Shown piece after piece: positions 11,801-22,200 of a stretch of 64,000 bases of DNA (position 1 is the first letter of the stretch; each line of letters starts with the position of its first letter). The stretch is taken from positions 6,850,001 through 6,914,000 of the forward strand of contig JACJDG010000003.1 of the NCBI GenBank assembly GCA_016432725.1, in the 5' to 3' direction. A program made the translations under genes and the position numbers. The stretch is from Streptomyces sp. DHE7-1. Its GTDB lineage: Bacteria > Actinomycetota > Actinomycetes > Streptomycetales > Streptomycetaceae. The notes beneath the pieces are model-generated. The model was not told where the DNA came from, did not search any database, and saw only the letters and a program-made list of their open reading frames with translations.

Positions 11801-13423
11801 GTCACGGTCGTGCGGCCCGGCACCGAGTACCGACGCGTCCGGCGCGGTGTCTACGAACTCGATCCGGCCGACCCGGCCCAGTACAGCAAGCTCTTCGCCG
11901 ACCTGCGGGCACTGGTGCGCACCCCCACCGCGGTGCTCTACGCCTGGGGCCTGAACACCGGTCAGGACACCGCGGCCGCCGGCCCCGACGAGACCGCCTG
12001 CTACTTCGGGCTCGTGCGACTCGCCCGCGCCATGGCCGACGAGAGCGTCGTCAACGAGGTGCGCCTCGGCGTCCTGACCCGCGGCGCGTTCCGCACCACC
12101 GCGGGGGAACGCCCCGATCCCGCGGCCGCCATGCTCAGCGGCCCCGTCCAGGTCCTCCCGGAGGAGTACGCCAACCTGCGCTGCTCCCAGGTCGACCTGG
12201 CGGCCGGGGACGCGCTGGACGCGTCCCGCGCCGAAGCCGTGCTGAACGCCGTGCTGGCCGCGCCCGCCAGGCTCCTCGCCCTGCGCGGCGGCGACCTGCT
12301 CACCCGTGCCGTCGAGGCCGTCGGGCGTCCGGGCCCCGACTCCGCCGCCCGCCTCCCGGCGGCCGGCACCTGGGTCATCACCGGAGGCCTCGGCGGTATC
12401 GGCCGGACCCTCGCCACCCGCCTGGCACGCTTCCCCGGCACCCGGCTGGCCCTGCTGAGCCGGCGCACCCCCGACGGCGACGACGGCGGACCGGCCGCCG
12501 CACTGCTGCGCGAACTGCGCGCGTCCGGGACCGAGGTCCTCGCGCTGCGGGCCGACGTCACCGACGCCGGTTCCCTGAGCACCGCCCTGGACGAGGTCCG
12601 CGCCGCCTTCGGCACCATCGACGGCGTCGTCCACGCGGCCGGTGTGCCCGGCGGCGGCTCCGTCGCCCTGCGCGACGACCAGGACGCGCGCGCCGTGTTC
12701 GGCCCCAAGGTGACGGGCACGCGGAACCTTCTCGCCGCCCTGCGCCCCGACGAGGCGCGGGTCCTCCTCGTCTGCTCCTCGCTCGCCACCGTCGTACCCA
12801 CCTACGGTCAGGCGGACTACGCGGCGGCCAACGCCTACCTCGCCGCGGCGGCGGAGGCCGAGGCGGCCCACGGAGTCCGGCACGCCGTCGCCGTCGACTG
12901 GGACATGTGGGCCGAGGTCGGGATGGCCAGCGAGGCCGAGGTGCCCGCCGACCTCCAGGCGTTCCAGGAGCGCATGCTCGCCGGGGCCCTCACGCCCGAG
13001 CAGGGCGCGCGCGCCTTCGCGGCCCTGCTGGACGCGCCCGCCGGCCGGGTGGTGGTGGCCCGCTCCTCCGCCTCCGTCACGGACGGGACCCTCCGGCTCG
13101 CGGACGAACCCGCCGCGGTACGGCCCGCGGCCGTGGCGCTGCCCCGCCCCGACCTCGCCACCGCCTACGTGGCACCGCGCACCCCGACGGAGGAGAGGCT
13201 CGCCGAGATCTACGGCGAGATGCTCGGCATCGACCGGGTCGGCGTCCACGACGACTTCCTCGGGCTGGGCGGACACTCCCTCCTCGCCGCGCAGATCGTG
13301 GCCCGGCTGCGGGCCGAGTTCGAAATCGACGTACCCGCCCGGGCGTTCTTCGACGGCGGCACCGTCGCCGACCTCGCCGAGCTGATCGAGGAACAGATCC
13401 TCGCCGAACTGGAGAACCAGTGA
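8871..13423 (+). CDS. type I PKS, KS-AT-KR-ACP (one apparent frameshift)
   Basis: TTG 8871 has GGAGA at 8861-8865. One base appears lost from a C run near 10145; read through, the protein has about 1,518 residues. The ketosynthase has the cysteine in QTACSTS (about 9430) and histidines in EGHGTGT and VGHLDTAAG. The acyltransferase has GHSLGE (about 10790) and an AFHS motif of the malonyl-CoA type. No dehydratase lies between AT and KR. The ketoreductase has the NADPH loop GGLGGIG (about 12385), an active-site Ser in CSSLATV and Tyr/Asn in YAAANAY. The acyl carrier protein has LGLGGHSLLA (about 13265). It should add one malonate unit and reduce the ketone to a hydroxyl, extending a peptide from the upstream NRPS. 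The stop overlaps the GTG of the next NRPS. The KR lacks the usual LDD motif, so I do not predict stereochemistry. Confidence 0.92.
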
Positions 13424-16400
13424 CCAAGCCCACCGACCGGGAAGAGCGTCTCGCCCGGCTCACCCCTGAACGGCGGGCCGCTTTCGAGGCCCGCCTCCGA
13501 GGCCGTGCCGCCGACGCGGCCCCGGCACCCGCCACCCCCGGCACGGCCGCCGGCGCCACCGCTGCGGAACCGATCCGTCCCGTGGAGGGCCCTGCCCCGC
13601 TCTCCTTCGGGCAGGAGCGACTGTGGTTCCTGGACCAGCTCACGCCGGGTCTCGGCGTCCACAACGAGTACGTGGCGCTGCTCCTCACCGGCCGGCTCGA
13701 CCTCGACGCGCTCGACGCGGCGCTCACCGGACTCGTCGACCGCCACCAGGCCCTGCGCACCGTCGTCGACCCCGCGGACGGCACCCCGGTGCAGCGTGTG
13801 CTGCCCACGCCGGACACCGTCCTGCGGGTCGTGGACGCCGTACCCGGGGCCGACACGGCCGCGGAGCCGGGACAGGACGGCCTGCTGCCCTCCGAACGGG
13901 CCCTGGCCGAGGAGGAGGCCGCGCGCCCCTTCGACCCGGAGAACGGTCCGCTGTTCCGCGCCCTGCTGATCAGGTCCGCGTCCGACCGGGCCCTGCTGGT
14001 CGTGGTCAACCACCACATGGTCGGCGACGCCTGGTCCAGGGCCGTGCTCGTGGACGACCTGTGCGCCGGCTACCGCGCGCGCCTCGACGGCACGCCGGCC
14101 ACCGACCGGCCGCTGCCCGTCCAGTACGCCGACTGGGCCGCCTGGCAGCGCCGCGAACTCACCGACGAGCACCTGGCAGGTCAGCTGACCTACTGGCGTG
14201 AACGCCTGGCCGACGCCCCGCCGCTGCTCGACCTCGCCACCGACCGCCCGCGTCCCGCGGCCCCCACCCACCGCGGCGGCCGCGTCCGCTTCACGCTGGA
14301 CCCCCGCCTCAGCGAGGCCGTGGAGAACGCCGCCCGGGAGGCCAGGGCCACCCCCTTCATGGTGACCCTCGCCGCCTGGCAGGCCGTCCTGATGCGGCAC
14401 TCCGGACAGGAGGACGTCGTCGTCGGCGTGCCGACGGCCGGCCGTGACCGGCCGGAACTGGCCTCCCTGACCGGCATGTTCGTCAACAGCTTGGTCCTGC
14501 GGGCCGACCTGTCCGGCGACCCCGCGTTCGGGGAGCTTCTCTCCCGGGTCAGGGAAGCCTCCCTGGGCGCACTGGCGCACGCCCAGGTCCCCTTCGAACG
14601 GCTCGTGCGCGAGCTGAGCCCGGACCGCGCCATCGGACACGCGCCGCTTTACCAGGTCCAGTTCGGCTACCGGAACGTCCCCGAGCGTGAACTCACCCTG
14701 CCTGGCGTCGAGGTGCGGATCGCCGACCTCGACAACGGACTGTGCCGCACCGACCTCAGCCTCGAGCTGGCCCGGCGGGGCGATGTGACCGAGGGCATCT
14801 GCGAGTACAGCCGCGACCTGTTCGACGAGGACACCGCGCGCGCCCTCACCGACGCGCTGGAACGGGTGCTGCGCCGTGCCACGGCCGACCCGGGCCTGCG
14901 GCTGTCGGAACTCCTGGCCCTCACCCCCGCCGAACAGGCCCTGCTCGAAGCGTCCGGAGACGGCGGACCACTGCCCGAGGGCACCGTGGACGTGCTCACC
15001 GCCTTCGCCGCGGCCAGCGGCGACCACCCGGACGCCGAGGCCGTCGTCTGCGCCGGGACCTCGCTCACCTTCCGCGAACTCCACGCTCGTGCCGCGGACA
15101 TCGCCGCACGACTGCGGGCCGCGGGCGTCCGGCCGGGCGACCGGGTCGGCGTCGGCATCCGCCGGTGTGCGGACCTCCCCGCCGCGCTGCTCAGTGTGCT
15201 CATGACGGGGGCGGCCTACCTGCCGCTCGACCCCGACTACCCGCAGCAGCGACTGCGGTACGTGTGCGAGGACGCGACGCCGACCGCCGTCCTCGTCCAC
15301 ACCGCCACCCGGGAGACGTTCGCCGCCGCCGGCATGGTCCCGGAAGGCGTGCCCCTGGTCGACATCGACGCGCCCGCCGACCACGCCGGCGCGGCCGATG
15401 ACGCCGTACCGGCCGCCGACCCCGGCGCACCGGCGTACGTCATCCACACCTCCGGCTCCACCGGCAAGCCGAAGGGAGTGGTGGTCCTCCACCGCAACCT
15501 CACGGCGTTCCTGGCCGCCATGGACCGGGTCGTCGACACCGGCGACGCAGACGTGACCTGGCTCGCCGTCACCAGCGTCTCCTTCGACATCTCGGTGCTC
15601 GAACTGCTGTGGACGGTCAGCCGCGGCCACCGCGTCGTGCTCACCCCGGACGGCGGCGGCACCACCGCTCACGTGCCCGCGTCCGCGCCGGACCGGCCCG
15701 AAGGCGCCGCTGCCACACCCGATTTCAGCCTCTTCTACTTCGCCAGCGGCTCCGGCCTGACCGGACCGGAGCAGTACCGGCTGCTGATGGACGGCGCCCG
15801 CTTCGGCGACGAGCACGGCTTCAGCGCCGTCTGGCTCCCGGAGCGGCACTTCCACGCCTTCGGCGGCTCGTTCCCCGCGCCGTCCGTGCTCGCCGCCGCC
15901 GTGGCCACCGTCACCCGGCGCATCGGCATCCGCGCCGGCAGCGTCGTCATGCCCCTCCACCACCCGGTCCGGGTGGCGGAGGAGTGGTCGGTCGTCGACA
16001 ACCTCTCCGGCGGCCGTGTCGGGCTGTCCTTCGCCTCGGGCTGGCACATGGACGACTTCGTCCTCGCCAAGGACGCCTACGAGGACCGGCAGGCCCGCAC
16101 TCTGGAAGGGCTCGACGAGGTCCGCAGACTGTGGCGAGGCGAGCAGGTGGCCTTCGAAGGCCCCGCGACCGGACCGTCGAGGTCGGCGTACTGCCCCGCC
16201 CCGTCCAGGCCGAACTGCCGGTGTGGCTCACCTCCTCGGGCAACCCCGAGACGTGCCGCAGTGCGGGCGAGGCCGGTGCGCGGCTGCTGACCCACCTGCT
16301 CGGCCAGAGCGTCGAGGAACTCGCCGAGCGCATCGCGGTGTACCGGGAGGCGTGGCGGCGCGCCGGGCACCCGGGCGAGCCCCACGTCACCCTGATGCTG

Positions 16401-19400
16401 CACACCTTCATCGGAGGCGACGCCCAGGACGTCCGCACGCACGCCTGGCAGCCGTTCCGCGACTACCTGCGCTCCTCCGTCGGTCTGATCGAGAACCTGG
16501 CCCGCGCCATGGGCGTCGACATCACGGCCGACGACTTCACCGAGGACGACCAGGAAGCTCTCCTCGACCACGCCTGCGCCCGCTACCTGGCGGACAGCTC
16601 GCTCATCGGCACGGTCGAGGACCGGCTGCCCCTGGTGCGCCGGCTCACCGAGGCCGGCGTGGACGAGATCGCCTGCCTTCTCGACTTCGGCGTCGACGTG
16701 GAGGCCGCGCTCGGCGCCCTGTCCGGCCTGGCCGACCTCAGGAGCCGGGCCGCGACGGCCGCCGTCGGCGCGCCTCGCGAGGCCACCGCGCTCACCGAGC
16801 TGATCCGCACGCACGGCGTCAGCCACCTCCAGTGCACCCCCTCGCACGCCCGCGCGCTGCTCGAGGAGGCGGACACCGCCGCCCTCGGCGGACTGCGGCA
16901 ACTGCTCCTCGGCGGCGAGCCCCTCGACGCCGAACTCGTCCACGGACTCGCGAAGCACGTGCGCGGCACGATCCGGAACATGTACGGCCCGACCGAGACC
17001 ACCGTGTGGTCCACCACGGACCTCGTCGACCCGGCGGCGGGAACCGTCACCATCGGACGGCCCGTCGCCGGTACCACGGTCCGCGTGCTCGACCCGCACG
17101 GCCGGCGCGTCCCCGTCGGTGTTCCGGGAGAGCTGTACATCGGCGGCGCCGGCGTGACCGCCGGATACCTGGACCGCCCCGAGCTCACCGCCGGACGGTT
17201 CGTCGCTCCGCCCGGCGCCCCCGACCAGGCCGCCCCCGGGGAACGGCTCTACCGCACGGGCGACATCGTCCGCGTACGCCGCGACGGACGGATCGACTAC
17301 CTGTCCCGCAACGACCACCAGCTGAAGATCCGCGGCTTCCGGGTCGAGGCGGGCGAGGTCGAGGCCGCTCTCGCCGCCCTGCCGGCGGTCCGCCAGTGCG
17401 TCGTCACGGGCCACGGCCTCGGCACGGCCGCCGCCGCACTCGCCGCCTACCTCGTGCCCGCCTCCCCCGAGGAGCCGCCGGCCCCGGCCGAGCTGCGCGC
17501 GGAACTCGCACGCCGGCTCCCGCCGTTCCTCGTCCCGTCTCACTTCGTCCTGCTCGACGCGCTGCCGCTGACCAGCAACGGCAAGGTGGACCGCGGGGCG
17601 CTGCCCGCCCCCGGCCCGGGGAGGAGTGCCACCGGCGAGTTCACCGCACCGACCACCCCGGCCGAGGAACTCATCGCGGCCGTGTGGCGCGACGCCCTGC
17701 GGGTCGACCGCGTCGGCGTCCACGACGACTTCTTCGAACTCGGCGGCCACTCCCTGCTGGCCACCCAGGTCGTCGCCGGAATCCGGCGCGCGCTGGGTGT
17801 CCGGCTTCCGCTGCGCACCCTGTTCGAGGCGCCCACGGTCGCCGCGCTCGCCCGCGCCGTGGAAGGACCCGGCGGGGCGGAGGCGGAACCGGCGGAGCCC
17901 GCCACGCCGGCCCTGCTCACCCCCGACCGGGAGCACCGGCACGATCCGTTCCCGCTGACCGACGTGCAACGCGCCTACTGGATCGGCCGCAGCGGCAGCG
18001 TGGGCGGCGACGTCTCCTGCCACCTGTACGTCGAGCTCGATGTCGACGACGTCGACCTGCCCCGGCTCGAGCGGTCGTGGCATGCGCTGGTGCGGCGGCA
18101 CGACGCCCTGCGCATCGTGGTGGACGAGGACGGCGCGCAGCGCATCCTGGCGGAGGTCCCCGACTACCGCATCGAGGTGGAGGACCTGCGCGCTCTGGAC
18201 GACGCCGGGCGCGACAGCCGTCTGGAAGCGACCCGCCGGGCGATGTCCCACCAGGTGCTGCCCTCCGAGACGTGGCCGCTGTTCGACGTCCGGGCCAGCC
18301 GCACCGGGGACACCGAAGCCCGGCTCCACTTCGGCATCGACACCCTGATCGCCGACGGCGGCAGTGTCCAGATCCTGCTCCGCGAACTGCTCGCCGTCTA
18401 CCGCGGCGAGCTGCGGCCGAGCCCGCTCGAACTGTCCTTCCGGGACTACGTCATGGCCGAGCGGCAGCGCCGCGGCGGCCCGGAGCGCGAACGCGACCTG
18501 GCCTACTGGCGCGACCGGCTCGACACCCTGCCGCCCGCGCCCCCGCTGCCGCTGGCCCGGCGTCCCGAAGAGCTGACGGAAACCCGGTTCAGGCGCCGTG
18601 AGGCGCACCTGCCGGCGGACCTGTGGAGCCGGCTGAAGGAGCGGGCCGCCGCCGCACGGATCACCCCGTCGGCGCTCGCCCTCTCCGCGTACGCCACCGT
18701 GCTCGGCACCTGGGCGGGCACGGACCGCTTCACGCTCAACCTCACCCTGTTCAACCGGGCCGGCGACCACCCCGACCTGCCCGACCTCGTCGGGGACTTC
18801 ACCGCCCTCACCATGCTGGAGGTTGACGGCGCCGCCTCCGGGGCGTTCGAGGAGCGGGCCCGCCGGATCCAGAACCGGCTCTGGGAGGACCTGGACCACC
18901 AGCTCGTCAGCGGTGTGTGGGTCGCCGGCGAACTGGCCCGCCGCCGCGGCGTCGCCGACGCCGTCATGCCCGTCGTCTTCACCAGCGAACTGGGCGCCGC
19001 GGACGCCGGTGGCACCCCGCCGGCCGGGCTGGGCGCACGGGTCGCGTACACCATCACCCAGACCCCCAGGTCTGGCTCGACCACCAGATCGCCGAGGACG
19101 GCGGCCGGCTGCGGCTCACCTGGGACGCCGTCGAGGCGCTGTTCCCGGCCGGGGTGCTCGACGACATGTTCGCCGCGTACACGGCGCTGCTGACCTCCCT
19201 CGCGCAGGAACCCGCCGCCTGGACCGACGAGCACCGCGAAGTCCTGCCCCCGCGCAGACCGCGCGCTACACGGCGCTCAACGACACCGCGGGGCCGCTCC
19301 CGGACGGTCTGCTGCACGAGCCGTTCCTCGACCGGGCCCGCCGGGAGCCCGACCGTGTCGCGGTCGTCTCCGGCACCGGCACGGTGACCTACGGGGAACT

Positions 19401-22108
19401 CGACCGGGCATCGCTCGCGGTCGCCCGCAGCCTGCACCGGGCGGGCGTGCGGTCCGGCGACCTCGTCGGCGTCCTGGCCGACCGCGGCTGGGAACAGGTC
19501 GCGTCCGCCATCGGCGTCCTGCGTGCCGGAGCCGCCTACCTGCCCCTGGACGGCGGACTGCCCGCGGCACGCGTCGCCCGCTCCCTCGAACACGCGGGAG
19601 CCGTGGTGCTGCTGGTGCCCGCCTCCCGCCCGGCCGGGGACGGAGCGCCGGCCGGCGTCACCGTCCTCCGCTTCGACGAGGCGGTCGCGGACGGCGGCGC
19701 CGCCGGTCCCGAACACGACCCTCGGCCCTCCACCACGCCGGACGACCTGGCCTACGTGATCTACACGTCCGGGTCCACCGGCGACCCCAAGGGTGTGATG
19801 ACCGATCACAGGGGCGCCCTGAACACCGTCATCGACGTCAACGACCGGTTCGAAGTGGGCGCCCAGGACCGGGTGTTCGCCCTGTCGTCCCTCGGCTTCG
19901 ACCTCTCCGTGTACGACATCTTCGGCACGCTCGCCGCGGGCGCCGCCCTGGTCCTGCCGGGCCCCGGCGAGGAACGTGACCCGGTCCGCTGGGCGCGGCT
20001 CGTCGCCGAGCACGGCGTCACGGTGTGGAACTCGGTGCCCGCGCTGATGGAGATGCTGCTCGCGCAGGCCGTGGGCAACCCGGCCGTGGACGTGGAGAGC
20101 CTGCGGCTGGTCATGCTCAGCGGAGACTGGATTCCCGTCGGCATGCCCGACCACATCCGGTCGGTCGCCCCGAAGGCCGAGGTCATCAGCATGGGCGGCG
20201 CCACCGAGGCGTCCATCTGGTCCGTGCTGCACCCGGTCGGCACGGTCGACCCGGAGCGGCCGAGCATCCCCTACGGCCGTCCCATGCGCAACCAGACGAT
20301 GTACGTCCTCGACGACGCCTTCCGGCTCCGGCCCACCGGCGTGCCCGGCGCCCTGTACATCGGCGGCGTCGGCCTCGCCGTGGGCTACCGCAACGCGCCC
20401 GACCTCACGGCACGGGCCTTCCCCACGCACCCCGTCACCGGGGAGCGGCTCTACCGGACCGGCGACCTGGCGCGGCTGATGCCGGACGGCGACCTGGAGT
20501 TCCTGGGCCGCGAGGACTCGCAGGTGAAGGTGCGCGGCATGCGCATCGAACTGGGCGAGATCGAGGCGGCGCTCGTGCGCACCGAAGGCGTCCGCGAGGC
20601 CGCCGCGCTCGTCGAGGGCACCGGCACGTCGGCCCGGCTGGCGGCGTACGTCGTGCCGGCCGCGCCGGCCGCCACCGCCGGTTCGCGGGGTCCCGCGCCG
20701 GCCCCCACCGCCGGCCTCGATGCCGAGCGGGTACGCAGGCTGGAGACGCGGCTGCGCCAGCCGGGGCGGCGCGGCGACCTGTCGGGACGCGAGATCACGC
20801 CGTTCGCACTGCCGTCGGACACGACGGCACTGCGCGCCGCGTCGAACGCACGCGGCGCGGCCACCGGATTCGGCACCGGCCCCGTCCCGGCCGCCGACGT
20901 GTACGCGCTGCTCACCGTCCTGGCGCGCCAGGACGACGACGGGGTGCCCCGGTACGCCTACGGATCGGCCGGGGGTCTCTACCCCGTCCAGACGTACCTG
21001 GTCGTCGCGCCCGGCGGTGTCGAGGGGATCGAGGCCGGCACCTACTACGTGGACCCGGCCGGCCCCGCCCTGGTGGCGCTGGACGGTCCGGACGGTGCCC
21101 GGCGGGCTCTGGACCCCGTGCTGTACGGGGAGTCCAACAGGCCCTTGGCCGCGCAGGCGGGGTTCGCCGTCCATCTGATCGCCCGCGACGCCGCGGTGAG
21201 GCCCGTGTACGGCGAATTCGCCGACCGGTTCGCTCTGCTGGAGGCCGGGGCCATGGCCCAGCTGCTGCGCCAGCGGGCCGCGGACTGCCGGGTGGGCCTG
21301 TGCCCGATCGGTGACGTGTACGCCGAACCGCTGCACGAGGTCCTGAGCCTGGAGAGCGACCAGACGGTGCTCCACACCCTGCTCGGCGGACTCCCGGCCG
21401 GCACGGTCACGGCCACCGACGACAAGGACCGGTGGGCGGCCGGCGTGCGGGACGAACTCGCCCGGCGCCTGCCGGCGTACATGGTGCCGCGCCACATACG
21501 GGTGATCGACGCGCTGCCCCTGTCGGCCAACGGCAAGGTGGACCGCTCCGCGCTCACCCGGCTGGGCGGTGCCCCCGCGCTGCCCGCGCCGGCGGTGGCG
21601 CCCGTCGCCGCACCGGTCCCGGCGCCGACGGCGCCGACGGCACCGACGGCACCGACGGCACCGACGGCGCCGTCCGGCGGCCTTCCCGGCACCACCCTGC
21701 AACGGCTCGCGGCGCTGTGGCGAGAGGTGATGGACGGTCAGGAGATCGACGTCGACACCAACTTCTTCGACGCCGGCGCGACCTCCATCCACCTGGTGCG
21801 CGTTCAGCGACGCATCACCGAGGAGTTCGGAACGGAACTGTCGGTCGTCGCCATGTTCGACAGCCCGACCGTCCGGCGCCTCGCCGAGATGATCGAGGGC
21901 GCCGAGCCGGCCGTCCCCGCGCCCGCCCCGGCCGCCCCGCCCCCGTGCCCGCCCCGGCCGTCCCCGCCCCGGCCACCGCCGTCACGACGGACGCGGCCCC
22001 GGCGGAGCCGCGGGACCCGGCCGCCTCCGCCGCCGGCCGGCGCCGTCACCACGAACGACGGCGGGCGGCACGCCGCCCGGCGAACCCGGCAGCCCGTCGG
22101 CCGGCTGA
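13420..22108 (+). CDS. NRPS C-A(Gly; luciferase-like monooxygenase insert)-T-Cy-A(Cys; oxidase insert)-T
   Basis: GTG 13420 overlaps the PKS stop. C domain: HHMVGDAW (about 14010). The first A domain runs normally through A3 (HTSGSTGKPKG) and A4 (FDISVLELL, about 15590), then is interrupted at about 15715-16750 by a 340-residue FMN-dependent luciferase-like monooxygenase of the MupA/Atu3671 kind (FYFASGSG, WLPERHFH, SFASGWHMDD). It resumes to A5 (NMYGPTETT) and A10. Code D-I-L-Q-L-G-M-V-W-K, near-glycine. Carrier LGGHSLLATQ. The second module starts with a heterocyclization domain (PFPLTDVQRAYW; DxxxxD as DTLIAD instead of HHxxxDG). Its A domain has code D-L-Y-N-M-S-M-I-W-K (cysteine) and an McbC/SagB-type FMN oxidase between A8 and A10 (about 20720-21400; YGSAGGLYP). 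Last carrier FDAGATSIHL. Base losses near 16163, 19063, 19247 and 21943. The 3' end is uncertain: the TGA at 22106-22108 fits best and precedes a hairpin. Product: oxidised Gly plus a thiazole. Confidence 0.9.
21622..21666 (+). repeat. five 9-bp tandem repeats encoding Ala-Pro-Thr linker
   Basis: The 9-bp unit GCGCCGACG/GCACCGACG is repeated five times and codes for a run of Ala, Pro and Thr. It lies in the linker between the adenylation domain and the last carrier domain of the thiazole module. It probably gives a flexible arm, and the copy number could vary by slippage. Confidence 0.85.
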
Positions 22109-22118
22109 GAGAACCCCG

Positions 22119-22154
22119 GGGAGAGGGGCGGGGCCACGGCCCCGCCCCTCTCCC
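22119..22154 (+). terminator. 17-bp GC hairpin between NRPS and second PKS
   Basis: A perfect inverted repeat, left arm 22119-22135 and right arm 22138-22154. The two central bases mean the true loop must be larger. It follows the proposed NRPS stop (22108) and precedes the PKS start (22201). There is no T tract, which is common for hairpin terminators or mRNA-end stabilisers in Streptomyces. It could reduce read-through into the downstream genes or mark an mRNA processing end. Confidence 0.6.
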
Positions 22155-22200
22155 GGACCCCGCGAACGCGGAACGCACCGCCCCTAAGGAGACAGACCGA

